NCBI RefSeq assembly: GCF_001015055.1
Contig: NZ_BBWZ01000021.1
Span: 1-64,000, forward strand
DNA from: Aneurinibacillus tyrosinisolvens
GTDB lineage: Bacteria; Bacillota; Bacilli; Aneurinibacillales; Aneurinibacillaceae
DNA: 64,000 bases
Reading direction: 5' to 3'
A program made the position numbers and the translations under genes. Positions 29,217-38,004 of the stretch are shown here, piece by piece (position 1 is the first letter of the stretch; each line of letters opens with the position of its first letter). Under the pieces are notes generated by a model, which was not told the DNA's origin, made no database searches, and saw only the letters and a program-made list of their open reading frames with translations.

Positions 29217-30161
29217 CTATCTCATTGTTGCTACAAGAATCGCTTTCTGCGCGTGGAGGCGGTTCTCCGCCTGGTCAAACACCACGGAGTGGCTTCCATC
29301 GATAATCTCAGCCGCGACCTCTTCTCCGCGATGAGCCGGCAGGCAGTGCATGAACACATAATCGGGTTTTGCTGACTGCAGCAGCGCTTCGTTGACTTCA
29401 AACCCGTTAAACTTCTGAATGCGCTCCTGCTGCTCCTCCTCCTGGCCCATGCTCGCCCACACATCTGTATAAATAATATCCGCACCGGCTACCGCTTCCC
29501 GCGGATCCGCCGTGACGACAACCTGGCTGCCTGTCTCGGCCGCAAAACGGCGGGTCATTTCTGTTACACCTGCATCCGGCTGGTATCCTTCAGGGGATGC
29601 AACGGAGATATGCATGCCGACTTTGGCTGCGCCAATCATGAGTGAGTGCACCATGTTGTTGCCATCCCCTACATATGCCATTTTCAAACCTTCCAGCTTG
29701 CCTCTTTGCTCAAGAATCGTCTGAAAATCCGCCATCACCTGGCACGGGTGCTGCATATCGGTCAGCCCGTTAATAATCGGAATGGAGGCGTAATCCGCCA
29801 GTTCCTGTACCATTGCGTCCGAGAATGTACGAATCATAATGCCATCCAGATAGCGTGAGAGCACCTGCGCGGTATCCGGAATCGGCTCGCCGCGCCCGAT
29901 TTGCAGGTCTCTTCCGCTCATGAACAGCGCCGTTCCCCCCAGCTGGTACATGCCTACCTCAAACGAAACGCGGGTCCGGGTCGATGCCTTATCAAAGATC
30001 ATTCCAAGCGTCTTGCCGGCCAGCAGCGGATGCGCAATCCCCTGCTTCTGTTCCTCTTTCAGTTTTGCCGCCAGTTCCAGCAAATAGAGAATCTCTTCTT
30101 TAGTAAAATCAGAAAGACAAAGAAAGTCTCTTCCTTTTAGTTGTTCTGTCGCTATCATCAC
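29217..30161 (-). CDS. argF: Ornithine carbamoyltransferase
   Basis: ArgF makes citrulline from ornithine and carbamoyl phosphate. Carbamoyl phosphate motifs STRTRVSFE and HPCQ and the ornithine loop FMHCLPAHRGEE are intact. 314 residues. The gene overlaps carB by four bases and ends the six-gene argC operon. A biosynthetic rather than deiminase-pathway role is supported by neighbours, as no arcA or arcC is near. Confidence 0.97.
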   Translation of the reverse strand: MMIATEQLKGRDFLCLSDFTKEEILYLLELAAKLKEEQKQGIAHPLLAGKTLGMIFDKASTRTRVSFEVGMYQLGGTALFMSGRDLQIGRGEPIPDTAQVLSRYLDGIMIRTFSDAMVQELADYASIPIINGLTDMQHPCQVMADFQTILEQRGKLEGLKMAYVGDGNNMVHSLMIGAAKVGMHISVASPEGYQPDAGVTEMTRRFAAETGSQVVVTADPREAVAGADIIYTDVWASMGQEEEQQERIQKFNGFEVNEALLQSAKPDYVFMHCLPAHRGEEVAAEIIDGSHSVVFDQAENRLHAQKAILVATMR

Positions 30162-33100
30162 TTCACAGGCTCCTTTCTTTTTTCTTCCTGAAGGTATTGT
30201 CCTAAATCAATGACATCACCCGCCGCATAGCCGTGTACTTCAAGGTAAGAAGCAAACGTATCAAGGAAAGTGAAGCATGGAACATTGAGAGCAAGCGCCA
30301 GCTGGCGAAGCTCAAATCCGAGCCGGCCCCGTTTGTTTCCAAGCGTCGGTGTGTTGACGAACGCTTTTACTGCCCGCTCCCCGCATAGCTGCTTGGCCCG
30401 CTCCTGGGTTTCTATCGTTTCAAGTACGTCAATGCCATGTTCTTTTAAGAGCGCCGCCGTTCCCGGTGTCGCAATGATTTGCAGCTCCAGTTCTTTTACT
30501 GCTGGAATGTGCGGCACAAAGCTTGTTTTATCTTGATCAGAGAGGGACAGAAGAATCGTATCTCCCTTCTCTAGCCAGTCACAGATGCCTTCCTTCCAGG
30601 CGATAGCTTTCCCGATCGCTTCTTCAATCGAATAAGACAGACCGATAACTTCGCCGGTCGACTTCATTTCCGGTCCGAGCGCCGGATCGACACCGTTCAA
30701 TTTAATCGTCGAGAAAACAGGTCCCTTCACCGCATAGAATGGGATGCGCGGCAGGATGCCCGTGCCGTAGCCCATCTCGGCCAGCTTTTCTCCCATCTGC
30801 GCTCTTGTAGCGAGTGCAACCATTGGGATGCCGGTGACCTTGCTTACGATCGGAACGGTGCGGGAAGCCCGCGGGTTTACCTCAAGTACGTAAATCGTGC
30901 CTTTATCATCAAGCACAAGCTGGATGTTAATGAGCCCGCACGCTTTCATCTCACCCGCGATGAGCGCCGCATAACGGCCGATTTCATTGCATTGTTCTTC
31001 ACTTAAATGCGGGGAAGGAAAAATCGCCATGCTGTCGCCCGAGTGCACCCCGGCCCGTTCAATATGCTGGAAAATGCCCGGGATTAGGATGTCTTCTCCG
31101 TCACAAATCGCGTCGATTTCTACTTCCATGCCGGATACGTATTTATCGATGAGAAGCGGGAAAAGCGCGCCGGACGATGTGTAACGATTCCAGTCAGCGA
31201 AATACTGATCCAGCTCTTCCGGGTTGTTCAGCACAACCATGCCGCGGCCTCCGATAACATAGGAAGGACGGATGAGCACAGGGTAGCTAAGCTCTTCCGC
31301 TACCAGGTGCGCCCCCTGCTGGCTGTTCACCCCTTCTCCCGGAATGTGCGGGATGTTCAGCTTGCGCAGCATTTGATAGAACTGTTCCCTGTCTTCCACT
31401 GCGTCGATGGCCTCGACTGAAGTTCCATACACATGGACACCCGCCTTCATCAGCTTTTCCGCCAGGTTAATGGCAGTCTGGCCGCCGAACTGCACCATGA
31501 CACCGTCCACGTGCTCTTTTTCGATAACGTTGAGCACATCCTCGAGCGCGAGCGGTTCGAAGTAAAGCTGGTCGGCTGTATTGTAATCGGTGGATACCGT
31601 TTCCGGATTATTGTTGATGACAACAGCGGAAATCCCCTGTTTTCTCAGTGCCTTGGCCGCGTGCACCGAGCAGTAATCGAATTCAATGCCCTGGCCAATC
31701 CGAATCGGACCGGAGCCGAGGACGAGTACTTTTTTGCCTGATTTCTTTACAGGCACCTCGTCGCGGCCTTGCCAGGTCGAGTAATAGTACGGGGTAGCGG
31801 CAACGAACTCGGCCGCACACGTGTCAACCAGCTTGTAAGCGGGGGTAATGTCCCACACTTTTAGCTGCTCCCGCACTTCTTCAAAGCTAACCCCGCACAG
31901 GCTCGCAATCGTGCTGTCGGCAAACCCGCGCAGCTTCGCTTCCTTCAGCAGCTCCGGCGTCATTTTACGCCAGCGCGTTTCTTTTAACGTGTTTTCGATA
32001 TCTACAATGCGGGCAAGCGCCTGCAGGAAAAAGCGGTCGACCTCCGTTTTTGCATACAACTCGTCTACGCTCATGCCGCGGCGCAGCGCCTCGGCGATAT
32101 AGAAAATACGCAGGTCGGTCGCTCTTGTCAGCTCAGCGTCCAGCTCCTCCTCTGCCGCATCCTTCACGTACGGAAGCTCGACATGCTGGATGCCGATTTC
32201 AAGCGAGCGAACGCCTTTGAGCAGTGCCCCTTCCAGCGTGCGATCGATGGACATAACCTCGCCTGTCGCTTTCATCTGTGTACCGAGCGAGCGATCGGCG
32301 TGCGGAAATTTATCAAACGGCCAGCGCGGAATTTTTGCGACCACATAGTCGATGGCCGGTTCAAAGCTGGCGTAGGTGTAGCCGGTAATCGGATTCACAA
32401 CTTCATCCAGGTGATAGCCGAGCGCCAGTTTGGCCGCCGTGCGCGCAATCGGATAGCCGGTTGCCTTGGATGCGAGCGCCGATGAACGGCTCACCCTTGG
32501 ATTTACTTCGATTAAATAGTACTGGTCGCTATTTGGGTCCAGCGCATATTGAATGTTACAGCCCCCAACAACGCCCAGTGCCCGGATAACCTTGGTGGCG
32601 ACCGAACGGAGCATCTGGTACTGGCGGTCTGTCAGCGTCTGGGAAGGCGCAAAGACAATCGAGTCCCCGGTATGGATGCCAACCGCATCGAAGTTTTCCA
32701 TGTTGCAGACGATGATGCACGTATCGTTCGCATCGCGCATGACCTCGTATTCGATTTCTTTCCAGCCTTTTATGCTGCGCTCGATGAGCACCTGCTGAAT
32801 CGGGCTGGCGGCAAGACCGCGCTTAGCCACCGTGCGCAATTCCTCTTCGCCGGCGGCAAATCCGCCACCGGCACCGCCTAGCGTGTAGGCGGGGCGGACA
32901 ATGACCGGATAGCCGATTTTGTTCGCGAAAGACACCGCGTCTTCCACCGTCGTTACGGTTTCGCTTTCAGGAACGGGCTCGCCGATTTCCTGCATCATCC
33001 GCTTGAATTCTTCCCTGTCTTCGCCCTTAATAATCGTATCGAGCGGTGTCCCGAGAAGCTGGACATTGTACTTAGCAAGCACGCCCGCTTTGGACAGTTC

Positions 33101-33400
33101 CATTGCCAGGTTTAACCCGGTCTGACCGCCGAGGGTCGGAAGGACGCCGTCCGGGCGTTCTTTTGCAATGATTTTCTCCACCGAGTCGACGGTGAGCGGC
33201 TCCATATAGATGCGGTCCGCCACTTCGTCATCGGTCATAATGGTGGCTGGGTTGTTGTTGACGAGGATGACTTCAACACCCTCTTCCCGCAGCGCGAGGC
33301 ACGCCTGTGCGCCTGCGTAGTCAAACTCCGCCGCCTGCCCAATTACGATCGGGCCGGAGCCAAGGACGAGCACTTTCTTTATGTCGGGTTGTTTAGGCAT
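30158..33400 (-). CDS. carB: Carbamoyl-phosphate synthase large subunit, arginine operon copy
   Basis: CarB forms carbamoyl phosphate from bicarbonate, ammonia and two ATP. The two homologous ATP-grasp halves are clear, each opening KKVLVLGSGPI (near residues 8 and 560), followed by an oligomerisation part and a C-terminal allosteric MGS-like domain from about residue 935. 1080 residues. Its place among arg genes marks it as the arginine-specific copy; a pyrimidine copy probably exists elsewhere. It overlaps carA by eight bases and argF by four. Confidence 0.98.
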   Translation of the reverse strand: MPKQPDIKKVLVLGSGPIVIGQAAEFDYAGAQACLALREEGVEVILVNNNPATIMTDDEVADRIYMEPLTVDSVEKIIAKERPDGVLPTLGGQTGLNLAMELSKAGVLAKYNVQLLGTPLDTIIKGEDREEFKRMMQEIGEPVPESETVTTVEDAVSFANKIGYPVIVRPAYTLGGAGGGFAAGEEELRTVAKRGLAASPIQQVLIERSIKGWKEIEYEVMRDANDTCIIVCNMENFDAVGIHTGDSIVFAPSQTLTDRQYQMLRSVATKVIRALGVVGGCNIQYALDPNSDQYYLIEVNPRVSRSSALASKATGYPIARTAAKLALGYHLDEVVNPITGYTYASFEPAIDYVVAKIPRWPFDKFPHADRSLGTQMKATGEVMSIDRTLEGALLKGVRSLEIGIQHVELPYVKDAAEEELDAELTRATDLRIFYIAEALRRGMSVDELYAKTEVDRFFLQALARIVDIENTLKETRWRKMTPELLKEAKLRGFADSTIASLCGVSFEEVREQLKVWDITPAYKLVDTCAAEFVAATPYYYSTWQGRDEVPVKKSGKKVLVLGSGPIRIGQGIEFDYCSVHAAKALRKQGISAVVINNNPETVSTDYNTADQLYFEPLALEDVLNVIEKEHVDGVMVQFGGQTAINLAEKLMKAGVHVYGTSVEAIDAVEDREQFYQMLRKLNIPHIPGEGVNSQQGAHLVAEELSYPVLIRPSYVIGGRGMVVLNNPEELDQYFADWNRYTSSGALFPLLIDKYVSGMEVEIDAICDGEDILIPGIFQHIERAGVHSGDSMAIFPSPHLSEEQCNEIGRYAALIAGEMKACGLINIQLVLDDKGTIYVLEVNPRASRTVPIVSKVTGIPMVALATRAQMGEKLAEMGYGTGILPRIPFYAVKGPVFSTIKLNGVDPALGPEMKSTGEVIGLSYSIEEAIGKAIAWKEGICDWLEKGDTILLSLSDQDKTSFVPHIPAVKELELQIIATPGTAALLKEHGIDVLETIETQERAKQLCGERAVKAFVNTPTLGNKRGRLGFELRQLALALNVPCFTFLDTFASYLEVHGYAAGDVIDLGQYLQEEKRKEPVK

Positions 33401-34478
33401 AGCTTTTCTCTCCTGTTACCTGGCATTGTTGGATAAACTGCATGAATAGAAAATTCGTATCATCCGGGCCGGCGTGTGCCTCCGGGTGGAACTGTACTGA
33501 GAAAACCGGCAGTGTCTTATGGCGCACTCCCTCGACCGATTTATCGTTTACGTTACGGAACGTAAGCTCGAGCGGCGCAGCGGCAAGACTTTCTTCCTTC
33601 ACCACGTAGCCGTGGTTTTGCGAAGTCATGTACACTTTGCCTGTCTGGATACTCTTCACAGGATGATTGCTTCCCCGGTGTCCGTATGGAAGGCGCTCGG
33701 TATCACAGCCGTAAATAAGTGAAATAAGCTGGTGTCCGAGGCAAATGCCCATCGTCGGATAGCTCTCGATAATCTTCTTCAGCTCGGGAAGCTGGGGCTT
33801 CAGGTCTTTCGGATTTCCCGGGCCGTTCGAGAGGAAAATGCCATCCGGCTGCAGCGCCTCTACTTCTTTGCGCGTAACATTGTAAGGAACAACCGTTACC
33901 TTACAGCCACCCGCAAGCAAATTGTCGAGGATTGATTTTTTATAGCCGTAGTCAATCAGAACAACGTGCGGGCCTTCTGCTTCCGGGCTGTACTGCTGCA
34001 CCTTCGCCACGGAAACGCCGGGCACGACATGGCCAACCGGTGCAGGCTGGAAGGAGGCCAGCTTTTCTTTGTCTGTCGTCAGCAGGCCATACACTTCACC
34101 CTGCGTGCGGACGATATGCGTAATGGCGCGTGTATCAACTCCGGAAAGCCCGCCAATGCCGAATTTTTCCGCGATTTCGGCCAGCGAATGGCCCGATTGG
34201 TAATGGCTTGGGCGGCTGCACAAGTCACCGACCAGCATGGCTTTGCATGCCGGCTTGATACTTTCATAGTCTACTTCGTTGATTCCGTAGTTGCCGATGA
34301 GCGGGTATGTGAATGTAATGATTTGACCTGCGTAGGAAGGGTCAGAGAAAACTTCCTGGTACCCCGTCATTCCTGTATTAAATACGACCTCTCCTGTGCA
34401 ATCCTCCGCACGGCCGAACCATTCCCCTTCGAAAATATCACCCGTACTTAATACGAGGTATCCTTTCATCTCTTCCAC
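33393..34478 (-). CDS. carA: Carbamoyl-phosphate synthase small subunit
   Basis: CarA is the glutaminase that feeds ammonia to CarB. The N-terminal CPSase domain (residues 1-150; GEVVFNTGMTGYQEV) is followed by a class I amidotransferase domain with nucleophile Cys in GICLGHQL and a His-Glu pair in VQFHPEA. 361 residues, the normal size. It lies 23 bases after argD. Confidence 0.98.
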   Translation of the reverse strand: MEEMKGYLVLSTGDIFEGEWFGRAEDCTGEVVFNTGMTGYQEVFSDPSYAGQIITFTYPLIGNYGINEVDYESIKPACKAMLVGDLCSRPSHYQSGHSLAEIAEKFGIGGLSGVDTRAITHIVRTQGEVYGLLTTDKEKLASFQPAPVGHVVPGVSVAKVQQYSPEAEGPHVVLIDYGYKKSILDNLLAGGCKVTVVPYNVTRKEVEALQPDGIFLSNGPGNPKDLKPQLPELKKIIESYPTMGICLGHQLISLIYGCDTERLPYGHRGSNHPVKSIQTGKVYMTSQNHGYVVKEESLAAAPLELTFRNVNDKSVEGVRHKTLPVFSVQFHPEAHAGPDDTNFLFMQFIQQCQVTGEKSYA

Positions 34479-34501
34479 TCCTTTGCTAGTATGCTCGTTT
34501 C

Positions 34502-35683
34502 TTATGAAGACGGTGTGGCTGCAGCCGAGAGACGGAGAGTGCTGTCAAGCACCTGGACAGCCCGGTCGATTTCTTCTTTCTCAATCGTAAACGGCGGGAG
34601 AAGGCGGAGCACATTCGGGCCCGCCTGGAGCAGCAGGATGCGTTCCTTGCGCATTTTCTCCACAAGCGGAGCCGCTTCTATCTTTAGCTCGACTCCTAAC
34701 AGCAAACCTTTTCCCCGTACGGCCACCACTTCGGGGTGGACAGCTGCAAGTTCATGCAATTTCCCTGTTAAATATGCACTCATTTCATTTACGCGAGAAA
34801 GATAATCGTCTTCTTCTATTGTTTCAAGCGTGGCAAGCCCGGCCGCACAGGCGAGCGGGTTGCCGCCGAACGTCGTGCCGTGGCTCCCTGGCCCGAACGC
34901 TTCTGCCAGCTTTTCTTTTCCGATCATCGCACCGATGGGAAACCCGCTGCCGAGCCCTTTGGCCATGGTAATAATATCCGGTTGTATATCATAATGCTGG
35001 TGGGCAAACCATTTGCCCGTACGGCCGATCCCCGTCTGCACTTCATCTACAATGAGCAGCAAATTGTGCTCGGCGCACAGCGTTTGAATTTGTTCCACAA
35101 ACTCCGGAGAGGCCGGGTGGACACCGCCTTCTCCCTGGACCATTTCCAGCATGATGGCACACGTTTTATCCGTAATCGCCGCTGCAAGCGCTTCGCCGTC
35201 GTTGTAAGGAACAATGGTGAATCCTTCCGGCAGAGGAGCAAAGCCTTCCTTGACTTTGGCCTGGCCGGTTGCGGTGAGGGTCGCGAGCGTGCGCCCATGA
35301 AAAGACTGGGTAAATGTAATGATTTCATAGCGATTTTGCTGGAGAATTTTTTGTGTATACCTGCGGGCCAGCTTAATGGCCGCCTCGTTTGCTTCCGCGC
35401 CGCTGTTGCAAAAAAACGCCCGGTCCCCGCACGTGAGAGACACGAGTTTCTCCGCAAGTTTCTCCTGGATCGGAATCTCAAAAAGGTTCGAGCAGTGCCA
35501 GAGTGTGTCAAGCTGCTCCTGTACCTGCGCCTTCACCTTCGGCGGAACGTTGCCGAGCGAAGTAACGGCGATGCCGGAAACAAAATCGAGATACGGATTT
35601 CCCGCTTCATCCCACAGGTAGTTCCCTTCCCCTTTCACAATGCGAATCGGCCAGCGTCCATAGTTAGGAAAAAGACTGCTCAT
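34502..35683 (-). CDS. argD: Acetylornithine aminotransferase
   Basis: ArgD converts N-acetylglutamate semialdehyde to N-acetylornithine with glutamate and PLP. Class III aminotransferase motifs: NSGAEANEAAIKLAR, IVDEVQTGIGRTG and the PLP lysine in TMAKGLGSGFP. 393 residues. Overlaps argB by four bases. Its product must lose the acetyl group to enter the argF step; the enzyme for that (argJ or argE) is not in this operon. Confidence 0.97.
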   Translation of the reverse strand: MSSLFPNYGRWPIRIVKGEGNYLWDEAGNPYLDFVSGIAVTSLGNVPPKVKAQVQEQLDTLWHCSNLFEIPIQEKLAEKLVSLTCGDRAFFCNSGAEANEAAIKLARRYTQKILQQNRYEIITFTQSFHGRTLATLTATGQAKVKEGFAPLPEGFTIVPYNDGEALAAAITDKTCAIMLEMVQGEGGVHPASPEFVEQIQTLCAEHNLLLIVDEVQTGIGRTGKWFAHQHYDIQPDIITMAKGLGSGFPIGAMIGKEKLAEAFGPGSHGTTFGGNPLACAAGLATLETIEEDDYLSRVNEMSAYLTGKLHELAAVHPEVVAVRGKGLLLGVELKIEAAPLVEKMRKERILLLQAGPNVLRLLPPFTIEKEEIDRAVQVLDSTLRLSAAATPSS

Positions 35684-36480
35684 TTGTTTGCCACCTTTCC
35701 TTCAGCTACAATTTTTGTTCCGACCGGCTCCCCTGCCGCTACCTGGCGAAGAATGCCGGGTTCATATCCGTTAATAATGAGCACTTCCTCGACCTCTTGC
35801 CCGAGTGCGTCAAGCGCTGCTTTTACCTTTGGAATCATGCCGCCGTAGATAACGCCCTCTTCGATCAAGTTCTCTATCTGCCCGGGGCCCAGTTCGGGAA
35901 GCACGCGCTTTACCCCATCGGTTTCCTGCATGACACCCGGGACATCCGTTACCATAATCAATTGTTTTACCCCGAGTACACCGGCAACGGCTCCAGCCGT
36001 CGTGTCGGCGTTCACATTGTAAACCTGCCCTGTACTATCGACACCGAGCGGCGCAAGAACGGGAATGTACCCTGCCGCGCTAAGCGTCCTGATTAGAAGC
36101 GGGTCAACGTTCCGCACTTCTCCAACAAAGCCGAGGTATTCAGGGCCCTGGATGACTTCCACCGTGGGACCGTCGATTCCGCTGATGCCTGCCGCACGGC
36201 CGCCCGCCTGCTGAATCCGGCAGACGATTTCTTTATTTATCTGCCCGATGAGGACCATTTGCGCGACCTGGAGCGTCTCCTCGTCTGTAACCCGCAGGCC
36301 ATCGATAAACTGGGATTGGAGCCCCATTTTCGCTACTATATTTGAAATCGCAGGTCCGCCGCCGTGTACAATGACCGGGTCGGTACCGGAGGATTTAATC
36401 TCTACAATGTCTTCGTAAAAGGAATCCGGCAGTTCACTGAGCATGCTGCCGCCGCATTTAATGACGAGTTGATTTGGCAT
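35680..36480 (-). CDS. argB: Acetylglutamate kinase
   Basis: ArgB phosphorylates N-acetylglutamate. The glycine loops KCGGSML and VHGGGPAI bind the gamma phosphate, and NVNADTTAGAVAG is the conserved acetylglutamate region. 266 residues; lacks the N-terminal helix typical of arginine-inhibited hexameric forms, so it may not be the feedback point (inference). It begins 23 bases inside the end of argC. Confidence 0.97.
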   Translation of the reverse strand: MPNQLVIKCGGSMLSELPDSFYEDIVEIKSSGTDPVIVHGGGPAISNIVAKMGLQSQFIDGLRVTDEETLQVAQMVLIGQINKEIVCRIQQAGGRAAGISGIDGPTVEVIQGPEYLGFVGEVRNVDPLLIRTLSAAGYIPVLAPLGVDSTGQVYNVNADTTAGAVAGVLGVKQLIMVTDVPGVMQETDGVKRVLPELGPGQIENLIEEGVIYGGMIPKVKAALDALGQEVEEVLIINGYEPGILRQVAAGEPVGTKIVAEGKVANK

Positions 36481-37546
36481 GATTTCTCCTCTTTTCCTGG
36501 CGTTCCGTATCCTTACGGGTACACCGGCGTAAGCATAAGCCTGTTGTTTCCGGTAAATGGAATAGGATGTTCATGTTCTGCACTGCCTGCCCGGCGGCTC
36601 CTTTGACTACATTGTCAATGGTGGAAAGGAGCACGACTCTCCCGGTGCGCTCATCGATATGCCAGGCAATGTCACAATAGTTCGAGCCGTATACTTCTTT
36701 CGTTTTCGGGTGGGCGCCCGGCCGCAGCCTTACGAACGGCTTGCCTTCATACGCTGCGCTGAAAGCTTCTGCGACCTGAACCGCGCCGGCTCCCTCTGCC
36801 AGGGCCGCATAGGCGGTAACCAGGATGCCGCGGTTCATCGGCACAAGGTGAGGCGTAAAAGAGATAATAGCGTTTTTTCCGGTCAGGCGGGCCAGCGTCT
36901 GTTCGATTTCCGGGGTGTGCTGGTGCTTTGCTACTTTGTAAGCCGAGATGCTTTCGTTTACTTCACAGAAGTGTGTGCCGAGCGAAGCCGAGCGGCCTGC
37001 CCCGGTTACGCCGGACTTCGCATCTACGATAATCGAGTTTTCATCAATCAAATTATTCTGCAGGAGCGGCAGGAGTGCCAGCAGAGTCGCCGTTGGGTAA
37101 CAGCCCGGGTTGGCAATAAGGGAGGCACCCTTAACCTCTTCCGCCATCCATTCGGACAAACCATATACGGCTCGATTGAGGTATTCCTGTGCTGCCGTTT
37201 GCTTTCCGTACCACTCGTTATACAGTTCAGGTGTGGCGAGGCGGAAATCGCCGGATAGGTCGATAACTTTCAGCGAATCATCCAGCAGCTGCGGAACGAG
37301 CTGTCCGCTTACTCCTGACGGTGCTGCAATGAACACAACGTCGGAGTTTGTTTTTATCTGCTCGCAATCGATTTCCAGAAGGCTTTCCGTAAAGATGTGG
37401 TTCAGGTGTGGATAAATATCGTGTAAGGCTGTACCAGCCTGTGAGTTTGAATAAACGGACGTTATAACGGCTTCGGGATGCTGCCCAAGCAGCCGGATGA
37501 GTTCAACACCGCTGTATCCTGTCGCCCCGATGATTGATATATTCAC
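36458..37546 (-). CDS. argC: N-acetyl-gamma-glutamyl-phosphate reductase
   Basis: ArgC reduces acetylglutamyl phosphate with NADPH. The nucleotide loop GATGYSGVEL opens the protein and the active-site cysteine lies in NPGCYPTA. I use GTG 37546 (VNISIIGATG) because GGGGGAG is six bases upstream and the start matches the family; a longer reading begins within the promoter. The C-terminus runs about 20 residues past the usual end (PETTGL) with a basic tail that overlaps argB. Confidence 0.96.
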   Translation of the reverse strand: MNISIIGATGYSGVELIRLLGQHPEAVITSVYSNSQAGTALHDIYPHLNHIFTESLLEIDCEQIKTNSDVVFIAAPSGVSGQLVPQLLDDSLKVIDLSGDFRLATPELYNEWYGKQTAAQEYLNRAVYGLSEWMAEEVKGASLIANPGCYPTATLLALLPLLQNNLIDENSIIVDAKSGVTGAGRSASLGTHFCEVNESISAYKVAKHQHTPEIEQTLARLTGKNAIISFTPHLVPMNRGILVTAYAALAEGAGAVQVAEAFSAAYEGKPFVRLRPGAHPKTKEVYGSNYCDIAWHIDERTGRVVLLSTIDNVVKGAAGQAVQNMNILFHLPETTGLCLRRCTRKDTERQEKRRNHAKSTRH

Positions 37547-37589
37547 GATTTCTCCCCCATTATTCTCGTTTCTGCATGATTTATGAATT

Positions 37590-37618
37590 ATTATACGTAT
37601 ATAAGAATAATAATTCAA
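37590..37618 (-). promoter_or_regulatory. argC promoter with overlapping ARG box
   Basis: TTGAAT (37613-37618), exactly 17 bases, then TATAAT (37590-37595). TTGAATTATTATTCTT (37603-37618) is a near-perfect ARG box over the -35 region. A second AT-rich half-like element (AATAATTCATAAA) overlaps and follows the -10. The pair suits cooperative binding of a hexameric ArgR/AhrC repressor. Confidence 0.8.
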
Positions 37619-37668
37619 CAAGTTTTTTTAAAATAGGAAAAACATCGCGGACATGGCTTCTATACCGT

Positions 37669-37719
37669 AAAAAAGCTGAAACATAGTCCAAGCGAGAATT
37701 CGCCTGCATGTTTCAGCTT
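37669..37719 (-). terminator. Terminator of the secreted His-tailed protein gene
   Basis: AAGCTGAAACAT and ATGTTTCAGCTT, a 12-bp stem with a 23-base loop, followed by six T on the minus strand. It sits behind the second reading frame (37734), which supports that frame being part of the gene. Confidence 0.75.
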
Positions 37720-37733
37720 CTACACGTTTCTAT

Positions 37734-38004
37734 TTATTTCTTGTTGTTCGTATGACTAACCGAATGCTCTACGCTATGGCTTACCTCATGTTCTCCATGT
37801 TCTCCGTTTTTATGGTTCACTTCATGGCTCACAGAATGGGAAACGGAGTGGCTCTTTTCTTTGTTCTTGTCGTCTGCCTTTACTTTATAGTTCATCGATT
37901 GCTGTCCATTTTGGCCCTTTTCCTTGTTGTCATAGTTTATCTTTACTTTATAGTCAACCGAATATTTTTCCTTGTGGTTCATTTCCTTTTCGGCCCTGGT
38001 TTTC
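37734..38004 (-). other. Out-of-frame His-rich C-terminal extension
   Basis: A frame of about 90 codons continues the coding pattern of the secreted protein upstream but is displaced by one base. It is rich in Lys, Asn, Glu and His and ends in a repeated SHSVSH pattern with about 14 histidines in 45 residues. It has no ribosome site or good start of its own (only a TTG at 38033 without a site). Restoring one base at the T7 tract (38005-38011) joins it to the upstream protein. Confidence 0.6.

Noticed and set aside
37400-37420. A single DnaA-box-like TGTGGATAA inside argC
   Set aside because: One isolated match in coding sequence; no cluster of boxes and no AT-rich unwinding element, so not an origin.
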